The notes under the pieces were generated by a model. It worked only from the letters and a program-made list of their open reading frames with translations. It had not been told where the DNA came from and did not search any database. This document shows positions 49,575 to 58,955 of a stretch of DNA of 64,000 nt, piece by piece. The DNA lies in the NCBI RefSeq assembly GCF_003846185.1, contig NZ_ML123034.1:6381407-6445406 (forward strand). The letters run 5' to 3'. Position numbers and translations under genes: made by a program. Position 1 is the stretch's first letter. Every line of letters starts with the position of its first letter. The stretch comes from Streptomyces sp. ADI96-02. GTDB lineage: Bacteria > Actinomycetota > Actinomycetes > Streptomycetales > Streptomycetaceae.

Positions 49575-50801
49575 GCGCGGTAACTCCTGTCGCTCGAAAG
49601 GGCATGTCCCACGCGCATTCGCCTCCGCGGCGTGGACTGCGGGCACTCGGCCACGACGGGACACGGCGGCACTCGGTCCGCCGGGGATTTCCCGCGGAGC
49701 GGTGGCCGGGGTCGGGCCGGGAGGTCGGACGAGGCGGGCGTCCCGGGGCCCCGCCGGTGAGGCGGGGGAGAGGTGGGGGGAGGGGACCGGCCGGCTCCGT
49801 CGTGCCGAAGATGCTTCATCTTGCAGCCGACGGCCGGAACGGTTCAACAGAAAGCCCGGTTCGGGAAGGAGTTGTTGTGAATGCCGTTGAGGAAGAGGCG
49901 TTTTGCCGGGCTCTGCCCATTTTATTATCGAGGAAGCCCTTGTGAACCGTTCTTTGTTACCGGTGAGTTATCCCGGTGGGTGCGGAGGCGCGGAGGTTCT
50001 CGCGATGGACGTGCGGGCGCGTTCCGGGGCCAAAGAGGGAGTTTTCCAGGCTCCGCCGAGAAATGCCGGACCTGAAATGGGGTGAAGATCGCTCGCGCGA
50101 GGTGAGCACTTCCCGTTCGCGTGCGGACCGCTGCTCGCCATAAGGTGAACGTTTGCCCGCTCACGCCCCGAGCCCCGGCCGCGGACGACCCGCGGCCCGT
50201 GAGGCTGGGCCGACCCCGCCCGGCCGTCCGCGTCGGAACGCCCTCGCGACGGCGTCCGGGCGGCCGGGAGACGATCGGCGCCGCATACCCCAGGCGCTGC
50301 GCAGGGTGACGGACCGGAGCCGGCCCGCCCTGCCGGCGCGACCTGGTGGCCGCCCCCGCGCGGACGCCCGTGCCGCGCGTCGGGAGGGACGGCGGACGGG
50401 CTCCTCCGGCGGGACCGGTGGGTCGCGGACCGCGACTCCGCCGGCGGCGCGAGGGCCCCTGACCGCCGCTACGGAGAGTCACCGCCGGAGAGGCCAAGCA
50501 GCTTGTCCGGAACGGCAGGTGAGGGCACGTCAGCACCGGGGGACCAGCCCCCGCCGCCCCCGCTCCGCGAGACGCCCGGAACGGCTCCTCCGCCTCCGCG
50601 ACGCCCGACGCCACGACTCCTCGCGAGCCGGCGGCCCGAGCCCCGGCGCACCCGGGGAATCTTGTCCCGGCCCAGAGGCCGTGGCACTGTCGAAGCGGCA
50701 CGAACGCGCACGGAGACACCGGGCCCGGCGCGTGGAGCGCCCCTTCGCGCCGCCGTCGGCGGGCGGTTTCGCTTCTCGGAGCCATCCATGAAAGAGGACC
50801 C
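49575..50801. other. Long intergenic region with AT-rich island
   Basis: This 1.2-kb gap has no full-size gene that I trust: its long ORFs have weak codon bias and low-complexity translations. An AT-rich island at ~49850-49980 probably holds the promoter of the secreted-protein operon and a micro-ORF (49877-49945). Confidence 0.5.
49877..49945 (+). CDS. Putative micro-ORF with tandem TTA leucine codons
   Basis: GTG 49877 is 6 bp after AAGGAG, an ideal ribosome site, and opens a 22-codon ORF (MNAVEEEAFCRALPILLSRKPL) ending at TGA 49943-49945. Codons 16 and 17 are consecutive TTA, the rare leucine codon read by the developmental bldA tRNA in Streptomyces. No gene follows directly on this strand, so a leader-peptide role is unproven. 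It may be chance. Confidence 0.25.
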   Translation: MNAVEEEAFCRALPILLSRKPL

Positions 50802-52328
50802 TTGTCGAACTGGCCCGCTGACCCCTTGCCGAAGCGCCGCTCGATCCTCGATGTCGCGCCGCCCCTGCCCGACCTGGGGCGCCGCCTCTGGGAAGCCGAG
50901 CCCGGTCCCGTCCTGACGTACGCGCGGCTGTGCACCAAGGACGGTGCCGCGGCGGCGGAACTCGCCGCCCAGTCGGCGAGCCACGAACTGCACAGCCCGC
51001 GAAGAGGCGGCGAGCGACCCGGCACACTGCCCACCGTGCCCGTCGCACTCCGGCGCGTCCTGGACACCGCCGCCGTGTGGGCCACCACCGGGAGCAGGGC
51101 GGCGGTCCTGGCCCCCGGCCTCGCCCAGTGGATGAGCCGCGACCGGGCCGAGCGCCGGACGGGTCGGGCTCCGGACTCCCTCGCCCTGCGCGGCCTGCGG
51201 GACTTCGAGCCGGCCGACGGCGAACTCTTCTGGTGGAGCTGCGTGGAAGGCGTTCCCGTCGCGGAACTCGCCCGCCGACTGGCCCGGCCGGAGGAGTACG
51301 TCTCGGTGGAGGTGGACCGGGTCACCGAGCGGTTCCGGGAGCGCTGCCGGGTGACGCACTCCCTCCAGCAGCCGGACCCCGTCTGCCGCTCGTACGCCGG
51401 ACTGCTGGACGCCGCCGCCCGCGAGTGCGCCCCCACCATCCCCGCGGACCTGCTCCAGCACCTCGACGGATGCGCGGGCTGCACCGAGGCGTTCACCTGC
51501 CTCAGCCCCGGCAACCCGATGCTCCCCGTCCTGGCCGCCGAGGCCGTACTGCCCTGGCGCGGCTCCGTCTACGTCTCCCGCAGGCGGCAGCAACTCGCCG
51601 AAGGGGCCGCCGCGCCCACCGGCCGGGACGACGATACGGAGCACCCGTCGGCACGGGCCGCTCGCGCCGCGCCGTTCGGCGGCCGTCTGCGGCTGGTGGC
51701 GGCCGTCGCCGTCGCCGTACTGCTGCCGACGATCGTCGTGGCCGGGGCCACGAGCGACGGCGACGCGCCCCCGCGGGCGGCGTCGCCGGGGCCGGCCGGG
51801 CCCGTTCCCGTACCGACCGGGGCCGGCGGGCCGACGGACGGCAGGACGGCGACGGTCTCGGCCCGTCCGACGGACAGCCCGTCGCCCTCGGCACGTTCGT
51901 CGACGCCCGGCGCGAAGCCCGGCTCCTCGCCCGGTACGACCCCCGGCTCCTCGCCCGGAGCTTCGCAGGACGAGAAGCCTCCCGCCGACGAGCCGTCCGC
52001 GGATCCGCCGCCCCCGGTCTGTCCGGCGCGCCTGAACGTGAGCAACAGCTGGCCCGACGGCATACAGGCCGACCTCACCCTCGTACCGGGCAGAGCGCTG
52101 GAGGAGGGCTGGGTGGTCAGCTTCGCGCTCGCCGAAGGAGCCGAGGCCGAACGGGTCTGGCACGGGCGGGCCACGACGCGGGGAGACCGGGTCGCCGTGA
52201 CGGCGGACACCTACAACCGGACGTACGCGGCGGGCGCCACCGTCACCATAGGGCTGGTGCTGCGCGGCCGGCGGCAAGGACCCTGGCTCTCGGACGTCCG
52301 GGTCGACGGCCGGCCCTGCCGGTTCTGA
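50802..52328 (+). CDS. Membrane protein: sigma-like/zinc-finger N-domain, TM helix, CBM2
   Basis: A 508-residue three-part protein. Residues ~15-230 resemble the sigma-factor-like proteins with a C-terminal HC2-type zinc finger (ARECAPTIPADLLQHLDGCAGC). A transmembrane helix follows (LRLVAAVAVAVLLPTIVVAGAT, ~295-316), then a ~90-residue Ser/Pro/Thr/Gly linker and a C-terminal family 2 carbohydrate-binding module (~407-508: CPARLNVSNSWPDGIQADL, WVVSFALAEG, VAVTADTYNRTYAAGATVTIGL). CBM2 binds cellulose or chitin. The topology puts a DNA/RNAP-like domain inside and a polysaccharide sensor outside. TTG 50802 has AAGAGGA 3-4 bp upstream. Confidence 0.75.
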   Translation: MSNWPADPLPKRRSILDVAPPLPDLGRRLWEAEPGPVLTYARLCTKDGAAAAELAAQSASHELHSPRRGGERPGTLPTVPVALRRVLDTAAVWATTGSRAAVLAPGLAQWMSRDRAERRTGRAPDSLALRGLRDFEPADGELFWWSCVEGVPVAELARRLARPEEYVSVEVDRVTERFRERCRVTHSLQQPDPVCRSYAGLLDAAARECAPTIPADLLQHLDGCAGCTEAFTCLSPGNPMLPVLAAEAVLPWRGSVYVSRRRQQLAEGAAAPTGRDDDTEHPSARAARAAPFGGRLRLVAAVAVAVLLPTIVVAGATSDGDAPPRAASPGPAGPVPVPTGAGGPTDGRTATVSARPTDSPSPSARSSTPGAKPGSSPGTTPGSSPGASQDEKPPADEPSADPPPPVCPARLNVSNSWPDGIQADLTLVPGRALEEGWVVSFALAEGAEAERVWHGRATTRGDRVAVTADTYNRTYAAGATVTIGLVLRGRRQGPWLSDVRVDGRPCRF

Positions 52329-52347
52329 CGCGGACCGGCGTGAAGCC

Positions 52348-55113
52348 TCAGGCCAGCCGTTCCTGCACGAGGTCGCGGAGCTCGCGCCGGTCGCGCAGGC
52401 CGTGCTTGGTGTAGATGTTGCCCAGGTGGTATTCGACGGTCTTCGCGCTCAGACAGAGTTCGGCCGCTATCTCACGGTTCGTCCAGCCCCGGGCCACCAG
52501 GTCGGCGACGTCCTTCTCACGGTCCGACAGGTCCCCCCAGACATCACGTGCCGTCGTGGTCGTCCCCGGTCCGTCCCCGGCGCGCGAGCGGGCCTGCTCC
52601 GCGAGGACGTCCGCGCCCATGACCCGGAAGCTAGACTCCGCCTCGCGCAGGGCCGCCGCTCCGGAGTCCGTCTCGCCCCGCTCCAGCAGCAGTTCGCCCA
52701 GGTCGCACCGTACGAGCGTCCTGATCAGCACCGGATCGCCGCAACCGTGCGGCACGGCCAGGGCGTTCCGGTAGGCCAGGGCCGCACCGTCGAAGTCGCC
52801 CCGGGCCCGTGCCACGGCCCCCCGGACCCAGTCGCACGCGATCGGGTGCAGCGCGCCCCGGCCGTCGGCGGCCTCCAACCGCCGGAGCACCTGTGCGGCC
52901 CGCTCGACCTCGCCGCTGCGCGCGCGGGCGACGCCCAGGATCGGCAGATGCGGCAGTGCGTAGAGCCGGGCGCGGCCGGCGTGGGCGGGATCCCGGTAGG
53001 CGCGGTCGAGGTGGGAAGCCGCCCGTTCGTAGTTCCGCGCCCCGAACTCCACGATCGCCCGGGTGGCGGAGAGGTGGAACCCGGGCCCCGGGAAATCCAG
53101 CGAGAGCTCCAGCTCCGCGGCCTCGAGGAGGTCGGCGGAGGCCTCCTGCGGCTGCCCGGCGAAGGCGTGCAGGACCGAACTCAGGCCGTGCACGGCGAAG
53201 AAGTCCATCGGCCGGCCGGCCGTCCGCGCCACGTCGCGCGCCACGGACAGCGTCCGCCCCGCCGCCCGCCAGTCGCCCAGGAAGAAGTGGCACCACACGC
53301 TGTACAGCAGGGGGCCGGTCATGGAGATCCGCGACATGCCCCAGTTCCGCCGGCGCGCGGCCACCGAGAGGTCGCCGAGAGCGCCGGACAGGTCGCCGGA
53401 GAGCATCCGGAACATGCCGCGGTAGGTGAGGGAGTCGGTCTCCGCGGAGGGGACGTCGGCGGGATCGTCGGGCAGGTGCCCCAGACGGAGCAGTCCCCGC
53501 GCCGGGCTGCTGACGAGCGCCTGCCCGTAGGCCGCGTTGGCGTGGGCCATGCCCCGGACGACATCGTCCGGGCTGTGCCTGAGCGCGAACACCGAGGACG
53601 CCATGGCTTCCTCACCGCGCCCCAACGAGCAGGCCGTCATGCCGGATTCGGCCGCCGCGACCGCCGCGCTCCCGCGGTCGCCGAGTGCTTCGTAGGCCGT
53701 CCATGCCTCCCGCAACTGCCGGTGCGCGGAGGTGTCCTGGCCCGCGGCGAAGTCCAGGAGGCCGAGAACCTCGCTGCGGCGAGCACCCGTCGGCGTGTGC
53801 AGCACGCGTTCCCGGTGGTGGAGGGCGGACTGGTACTGCCCCGTCACGACCAGCAACCGTACGGCGCTCAGCAGCGCCTCCTGCCGCCCGCTCGAACTCG
53901 GATCGACCTGGGAGGACGCCAGGCTGCACCGGGCGGCCAGCGCCAACTGCCCCGCCTCCGCCTCCTGCCGGGCGGCGGTCCGCAGCGTCGCCGCGAGGCC
54001 CGGGTCGAATCGCTCGGCGGCGGCCACCTGGTGCCACCACCGCTCCGGTGGTTCGACCATGTCGGCCACCCGGCGGTGCAGCCGGGACCTCTCGGGCTGG
54101 GACAGCGCCGAGTACAGCGCCTGCCGTTGGCCCGTGTGCAGCAGGCCCAGCAGTGGCACACCGCTCTCCTGCGACCAGACCACCATGTGCCGGTCCGCCA
54201 GCGGCTGCGCGTCCGCGAGCACGGTGTCCGACTCCAGGAGGCGGCTGAGCAGCGGAACCGGGGCCGGGGTGTCCAGCACCGCGAGCAGGTCGAGAATCCG
54301 GCGGCCGGCCGGGTCGGACGTGCGGGCCCACTCGGCCACCACCTCGGCCAGGGACGAGGGCATACGGATCGCGAGGCGGTCGGCCGGCACGCCGGGCAGT
54401 GCGCCCAGCACGGCCTCCAGATAGAGCGGGTTGCCATGGCTCCACTCCACCAGGGTCATCACCCATGGTTCGGAGGGAGTCCGGCCGAGCCGCTCACGCA
54501 CGTACGAACGGGCCTCGGGCACGGTCAGGCCGCCCAGTTCGATGCGCTCAAGCCGCCGCTCCATCGTTTTGATGCCCATGTCGGCGACGGTGCGCGCGGG
54601 CCGGTCCGTGCCGATGACGACGAGCACACGGTCGCCGCGGAGCCGCAGCAGCGCGAAGCCGCACGCCTGAAGGGTGTTGAAGTCGACGTCCTGGGCGTCG
54701 TCCAGGCGGAGCAGGACGGGGCGGGCGGAGTCGAGCGCGCCGAGGAGCTCGGCGCCGACGTCGAGCACGGACGGATCGGCGGTGTCGCCTCCCTCGTGCG
54801 CCGCGCCGGCGCGCGTCCGGCCGCCGCCCGTCCCGGCGGCGCCGAGGCCGCCTGGGCGCACCGGGGCCAGCAGCCGGTCGGCGGCGGCGAAGGGGCTGTT
54901 CTTCTCGTGCGCCGAGCCTTCCAGGGAGAGCACGCTGAAGTGCTCGTGGACCGAGGCGACGAACGTGTCGACCAGGGCGGACTTGCCGATGCCCATGGGG
55001 CCGGAGACCAGGACGACGGTCGGAGTGCCCGCCGTCGCTGTGGCCGCCGCGCTGCGGAGCCGTTCCAGCTCTCTGAAGCGGCCGACGAACGGCCGGGACG
55101 GATCGTCGTCCAT
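52348..55113 (-). CDS. LAL-type LuxR-family regulator with AAA ATPase
   Basis: A 921-residue large ATP-binding LuxR regulator. Walker A is LVSGPMGIGKSALVDTF (~33-49) after FVGRFRELERLRSA; Walker B is VLLRLDDAQDVDF (~135). A long TPR-like helical region spans ~400-830. The C-terminal LuxR HTH is LSDREKDVADLVARGWTNREIAAELCLSAKTVEYHLGNIYTKHGLRDRRELRDLV. These proteins act as pathway-specific activators of antibiotic or sugar genes. ATG 55113 has GAGGCGG upstream; an earlier in-frame ATG lacks one. It is convergent with the CBM2 gene (19 bp between). Confidence 0.9.
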   Translation of the reverse strand: MDDDPSRPFVGRFRELERLRSAAATATAGTPTVVLVSGPMGIGKSALVDTFVASVHEHFSVLSLEGSAHEKNSPFAAADRLLAPVRPGGLGAAGTGGGRTRAGAAHEGGDTADPSVLDVGAELLGALDSARPVLLRLDDAQDVDFNTLQACGFALLRLRGDRVLVVIGTDRPARTVADMGIKTMERRLERIELGGLTVPEARSYVRERLGRTPSEPWVMTLVEWSHGNPLYLEAVLGALPGVPADRLAIRMPSSLAEVVAEWARTSDPAGRRILDLLAVLDTPAPVPLLSRLLESDTVLADAQPLADRHMVVWSQESGVPLLGLLHTGQRQALYSALSQPERSRLHRRVADMVEPPERWWHQVAAAERFDPGLAATLRTAARQEAEAGQLALAARCSLASSQVDPSSSGRQEALLSAVRLLVVTGQYQSALHHRERVLHTPTGARRSEVLGLLDFAAGQDTSAHRQLREAWTAYEALGDRGSAAVAAAESGMTACSLGRGEEAMASSVFALRHSPDDVVRGMAHANAAYGQALVSSPARGLLRLGHLPDDPADVPSAETDSLTYRGMFRMLSGDLSGALGDLSVAARRRNWGMSRISMTGPLLYSVWCHFFLGDWRAAGRTLSVARDVARTAGRPMDFFAVHGLSSVLHAFAGQPQEASADLLEAAELELSLDFPGPGFHLSATRAIVEFGARNYERAASHLDRAYRDPAHAGRARLYALPHLPILGVARARSGEVERAAQVLRRLEAADGRGALHPIACDWVRGAVARARGDFDGAALAYRNALAVPHGCGDPVLIRTLVRCDLGELLLERGETDSGAAALREAESSFRVMGADVLAEQARSRAGDGPGTTTTARDVWGDLSDREKDVADLVARGWTNREIAAELCLSAKTVEYHLGNIYTKHGLRDRRELRDLVQERLA

Positions 55114-55986
55114 TTCACCGCCTCGGCGCTCGAAGGATGGCGTCACGCTCCGTGACAAGCGGTCCGTCATGGGCCGGTTTGCGAAGTCCAGGATATATCC
55201 ATCCGAACGGTGGGCAGAGAGCGCCCGGAACCGTCCGTCACGGCCTCGGCAAGCGGCCTGACGTCGGCGGACCCCGTCCGGGGCGCCGCGTCGCTGCTCC
55301 CTCACCACGGTCCCTGACAGCCCGGCGACTCGTCCTAGGGATTTTCCCTGGTACGCACGGAGCGTGTACGAGAGAGAGTTGCCGTCGGCCTGCGCGTACC
55401 GCGCGGATCGCCGGGCGCGACGCCCGCCGTGGTGCGGCGCTGCCCGGCCGACGGGGCTGGGGGTATATGTCCCCGAATCGTTGAGCTGCGGATACGCGAC
55501 GGCCTGAAATGCTCAGTCTGATTGATCACTTCAGCACGTAAGGGATAGCCATGCGATAGAGCGCCCTTACAGTTGCATCAAAATCGTCGCCTCCGACGGT
55601 CCGTCCGGGCAATGCGAGAGGGAATCCCGCCGAACGGACGAAGAGGCAGCTGTCGGGTGAGTGCCTGCCACCGGTGGGTGAAACAGTCTGCTGCCTCGCG
55701 CAGTGGGCGCTTGGTTGGTATGTAGCGGGCCTTTGCGGCCCGCCTGTCGTGACGCTGCGGATGGTGCCGGAGGAACAGGCGAATTCCGGGCGGCCGAAGA
55801 GCGCCCCAGAAATCCATTGCCGCTTGGCGGAACTCCGCCGGTACAGCCATACGGAAAATCCATGAAATCTGGTAACCAAGATTCGAGCCCCGCCCTTTCG
55901 GCATATTCGAGTGGCAAAAGGTGGCCCACTGTTGTTCATGGTGGATCCGGCCGGATTTCTGGCGGACTTGTTCAGCGGAGCAGCCG
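55114..55986. other. Long lower-GC intergenic region, possibly degenerate
   Basis: No gene is supported in this 873-bp stretch upstream of a LAL regulator and a DeoR gene. The part from ~55480 to 55980 has visibly lower GC and no codon bias, suggesting decayed or acquired DNA. Minus-strand ORFs here give no recognisable family. Confidence 0.45.
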
Positions 55987-56799
55987 ATGAGTGACCGGAA
56001 ACGCGACGAGCGCATCTCGGTCATGCTCACGCTGCTTTCGCAGCGCGGTGAACTCCAGGTCCGCTTCCTGCCGAACATTCTCGGTGTCTCCGGTGCCACC
56101 GTCCGACGTGATCTGGCGGTGATGGAGAGCACCGGGCTCATACGCCGCTCCTACGGCAAGATCACCGCGGCCCGGCGCGGAGCCGAGCTTCCGGTGAGTC
56201 TGCGGCACTCGCAGAACACCGAGGCCAAACGCCGTATCGGGGCCCTGGCCTCCTCCCTCATCCCCTCCCGGCCGCTGGTCATGGCGTTGAGCGGCGGCAG
56301 TACGGTCGGGTTCGTCGCCAAGAGCCTGGCCGCCCGCAGCGATCTGACGGTCGTCACCAACGGGCTGGACACCGCGACATCGCTCATGGCGCGGCAACTG
56401 GTCCAGGTCGTCGTCACCGGCGGGACCGCGAGATCGCTCTCGAACGACCTGGTCGGAAAGGGCGCCGAGAAGTCGTTGCGTTCCTACCGCTTCGACTTCG
56501 CGATCGTCGGCGCGGACGGGATCAGCCCCGAAGCGGGTTTCACCCGGCACAGCACACGCGGCGCGGAGATCGACCGCATCATGCTGGAGCAGGCGGAACA
56601 CCGGATAGTCGTCGCCGACAGCACGAAACTCGGCCGGGTCCGCCAGGCGAAGATCGTCGACACCGGATCGGTGCACACTCTGGTGACCGACTCGCACGCG
56701 AATGCCGCGATGGTCGCGGCCCTTCGGAAGATCGGTGTGACGACGACCATGGTGGTAGTTCCGCCCCAGTCCAGGAATGGGCACCCGCGGATTCCCTGA
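55987..56799 (+). CDS. DeoR-family transcriptional regulator
   Basis: A 270-residue DeoR regulator. The HTH is GELQVRFLPNILGVSGATVRRDLAVMESTGLIRRSYGK (~20-57). The phosphosugar sensor domain has LSGGSTVGFVAKSLAARSDLTVVTNGLDTATSL, VGADGISPEAGFTRHSTRGAEIDRIMLEQAEHRIVVADSTKLGR, typical of AgaR/GlpR/FruR-like sensors. ATG 55987 has CGGAG 6 bp upstream. It is the nearest regulator to the GH135/GH114 genes 1.2 kb downstream. A role in amino-sugar metabolism is possible but unproven. Confidence 0.9.
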   Translation: MSDRKRDERISVMLTLLSQRGELQVRFLPNILGVSGATVRRDLAVMESTGLIRRSYGKITAARRGAELPVSLRHSQNTEAKRRIGALASSLIPSRPLVMALSGGSTVGFVAKSLAARSDLTVVTNGLDTATSLMARQLVQVVVTGGTARSLSNDLVGKGAEKSLRSYRFDFAIVGADGISPEAGFTRHSTRGAEIDRIMLEQAEHRIVVADSTKLGRVRQAKIVDTGSVHTLVTDSHANAAMVAALRKIGVTTTMVVVPPQSRNGHPRIP

Positions 56800-57659
56800 A
56801 TCGGTCCGCATTCCCCGAGCCGACGCGGGTCGGCCGGCCGTCGCCACCCCGCGGCCCGGCCGTCCGCTCCCGCGGCGACGGTCCGCCGCGCCCCTCGCCG
56901 CCGGTATGCCGCGCCGCCCACCGCGTACCGGCGTACCGGCCGCGGTCCGCGCCCTGACGATCGCCCCGAGCACGCCCGACGGACTCCGTCGGGCGTCACT
57001 GTGTGTCGCCTTCTGTCCGGCGCGAAATCGCCTGTCCGTTTTCCGTCGGCACCGGGCATTCACTGGTTCGACCATTCGGTATTGGTGCAACCAATTTCCC
57101 TCCTGAGCTGCGAGGTTGTGCCACGCCCGTTCGGGCGCGGCACCTTGGGGCCTCCCGAGGGGAATGGTCGATGTGGTGGGGTTTGTCATATTCGTCGAAC
57201 AGGTTTTCCGGCCATCGCAGCGCTCATGCGGGTTGCGCATTTGCGCGGCGCCGCCTCCGCGTTCTCCGGCGACGGTGGTGGTTCGAGGCCGGCGCCTCCT
57301 GAGGTCTGAACCAATGGCGAGGTCATGTGCGCAGGTGGGAGAAGTCCCAGGTCATGACTTCGCGCCGCTGAGGGATGGGTGGGGAGTCGGGGATGAATCC
57401 GGCATACCTCCGCCGGCTCGGCTCGATCCCCTGAACGGTCAAAGCGGCACGGATGCGGCATCCCGCTCCGGCTCGGGCCGGTGGTGCGATGACTTTCGCG
57501 GCAGGAGGTGTTGCACTGCGTCACCCGAAGCCTTGTGGGGCAGGGGGGTAACTCCTACAGTGATGCGGGAGCGCTCCCGTCCGTCGGCGATGAGGAAGTG
57601 CGAACCCCCCCGCGTGTCACCTTCCCCCACTCATGCCCTGCCGACGGAGGTCGTCAGAC
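56800..57659. other. Intergenic region with hairpin and regulated promoter
   Basis: The 860 bp from deoR to the small ORF carry no trustworthy gene. A 12-bp hairpin with one mismatch (57118-57143) could terminate the deoR message; ~56990-57260 has lower GC. A strong promoter with operator lies at 57532-57579. Confidence 0.45.
57532..57579 (+). promoter_or_regulatory. Promoter with LacI/CebR-box-like operator
   Basis: TTGTGG (57532-57537), 17 bp, TACAGT (57556-57561) forms a good promoter. CGGGAGCGCTCCCG (57566-57579) is a perfect 14-bp palindrome over the expected transcription start. Its core GGGAGCGCTCCC is that of the Streptomyces CebR box (TGGGAGCGCTCCCA); only the outermost pair differs. 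A LacI-family repressor is therefore expected to control the downstream glycosidases. Confidence 0.7.
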
Positions 57660-57872
57660 ATGCTCATGACACACTCGAAAACACCTCTGGTCTGTACCAC
57701 TGTCGGTGACCGGACCGCCCAGCGCCGTCCCCGGAACGGGACGCCGGGGAACGGCAGCCGACAGAGGGCCGAGACGAACCCCGGCAACGGTCACTCGTTC
57801 CACCTGCCCCCGCACGAGGACCGCCGCCCCACCGACCGCACGCCGCTGACCTGCGCGTCCACCGGCGGCTGA
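57660..57872 (+). CDS. Small hypothetical protein in the glycosidase leader
   Basis: A 70-residue ORF with a good ribosome site (GGAGG, 9 bp before ATG 57660). The product is polar, rich in Arg, Pro, Gly, Asn and Thr, with two Cys and no membrane segment or known domain. It is the first ORF after the CebR-like promoter and lies 156 bp before the GH135 gene. It may be a real small protein or only part of a long 5' leader. Confidence 0.3.
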   Translation: MLMTHSKTPLVCTTVGDRTAQRRPRNGTPGNGSRQRAETNPGNGHSFHLPPHEDRRPTDRTPLTCASTGG

Positions 57873-58028
57873 CCCGGGCCGGCGTCTCGCCCGCACCCCG
57901 ACCCGGCGGACGCATCCCGCGCCCGTCGTCCCCCGCACCACCCGCATACGGCCGTCGTCCCCATGTGCGCACGTGACCGCACACACGCACGCACCGGGCC
58001 CCGGTTCCCCACGAAGAGAGGGATCACC

Positions 58029-58913
58029 ATGGCATCGCGTTCTTCCCGGCTCCTGACGTGTACGGCGCTCGCCGTCGCCGGAGTACTGTCCCTGGTCTCC
58101 GCCCCCGCCTTAGCGACCACCGCTTCTCCCGACGCCGCGCCCGCCCAGGTGCAGGCAGCCGCCCAGAAGGTCTCGGTACCCGCGTACTTCTACCCCGGCG
58201 CGACCTGGGACCGGCTCATCGCGGCCGGCACCCGCGCGGGGATAGCCATCGCCAACCCGGACAACGGCCCCGGTGGCGGTGTCGACAGCCAGTACACCAA
58301 CGTCATCAGAAGGGCCACCTCGGCGGGCATCAAGGTCATCGGCTACGTGCCGACCGGGTACTTCGGCACCACGGGCATGACCACCCGGACCGGCTCCACC
58401 AACCCCAACGACTGGATGCGGCAGATCAAGGGGGACGTCGACACCTGGTACCGGCTCTACGGCTCCGCGGGCGTCGCCGGCATCTTCTTCGACGAGGGCC
58501 TGGCCCGGTGCGGCTCCGGCAACGTCGACGTCAACCGCTACATCGAGCTGAAGCGGTACGTCGAGGGCCTCCGCGGCGCCGCCGCGATCGTCGTCGACAA
58601 CCCCGGTACGGGCGTCGATCAGTGCTACAGCCAGGCGGCCGACACCCTGGTCACCTTCGAGGGCAGCGGCAGCTCCTACCGCAACCACCGCCCGCAGGCG
58701 TGGGAGGCCACCGCCCCCGCCGACAAGATCTGGCACATGGTGTACGACGTGCCCGACCAGAACAGCATGCGCGAGATGATGAACTTCTCCCGCCAGCGCA
58801 ACGCCGGACACATCTATGTGACCCCGGACAACCTCGCCGCCCAGAACCCGTGGGACTCGCTGCCCCCGCAGGCGTACTGGGACACCGAGTTGAGCCTGGC
58901 CGCCGGCGCCTGA
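58029..58913 (+). CDS. Secreted Spherulin4 / GH135-like glycosidase
   Basis: A 294-residue exported enzyme. The signal is ASRSSRLLTCTALAVAGVLSLVSAPALA. The barrel has the Spherulin-4 pattern: VPAYFYPGATWDRLI, IAIANPDNGPGGGVDSQY, KVIGYVPTGYFGT, GIFFDEGLARCG and VVDNPGTGVDQCY. The acidic pair D155-E156 in FFDEG corresponds to the catalytic acids of GH135 (Aspergillus Sph3), which cuts N-acetylgalactosamine-rich galactosaminogalactan. ATG 58029 has GAGAGGG 6 bp upstream. It precedes a GH114 gene, and both follow a CebR-like operator. A terminator hairpin follows its stop. Confidence 0.82.
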   Translation: MASRSSRLLTCTALAVAGVLSLVSAPALATTASPDAAPAQVQAAAQKVSVPAYFYPGATWDRLIAAGTRAGIAIANPDNGPGGGVDSQYTNVIRRATSAGIKVIGYVPTGYFGTTGMTTRTGSTNPNDWMRQIKGDVDTWYRLYGSAGVAGIFFDEGLARCGSGNVDVNRYIELKRYVEGLRGAAAIVVDNPGTGVDQCYSQAADTLVTFEGSGSSYRNHRPQAWEATAPADKIWHMVYDVPDQNSMREMMNFSRQRNAGHIYVTPDNLAAQNPWDSLPPQAYWDTELSLAAGA

Positions 58914-58919
58914 CCCACC

Positions 58920-58955
58920 GGCTCCCCGCCGGCCGGGGCCGTCCGGCGGGGAGCC
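58920..58955 (+). terminator. Hairpin between GH135 and GH114 genes
   Basis: GGCTCCCCGCCGG (58920-58932) pairs perfectly with CCGGCGGGGAGCC (58943-58955), 7 bp after the GH135 stop. It may terminate most transcripts and lower GH114 expression unless GH114 has its own promoter in the following 200 bp, where none is clear. Confidence 0.7.

Noticed and set aside
49925..52277. Overlapping minus-strand ORFs of 529 and 602 codons
   Set aside because: They are low-complexity Arg/Gly/Pro/Ser translations antisense to the CBM2 membrane protein and to intergenic DNA, with no recognisable domain.
55526..56141. Minus-strand ORFs in the lower-GC gap as possible transposase remnants
   Set aside because: No DDE motif, terminal inverted repeats or recognisable transposase segments could be seen; called only as a lower-GC gap.
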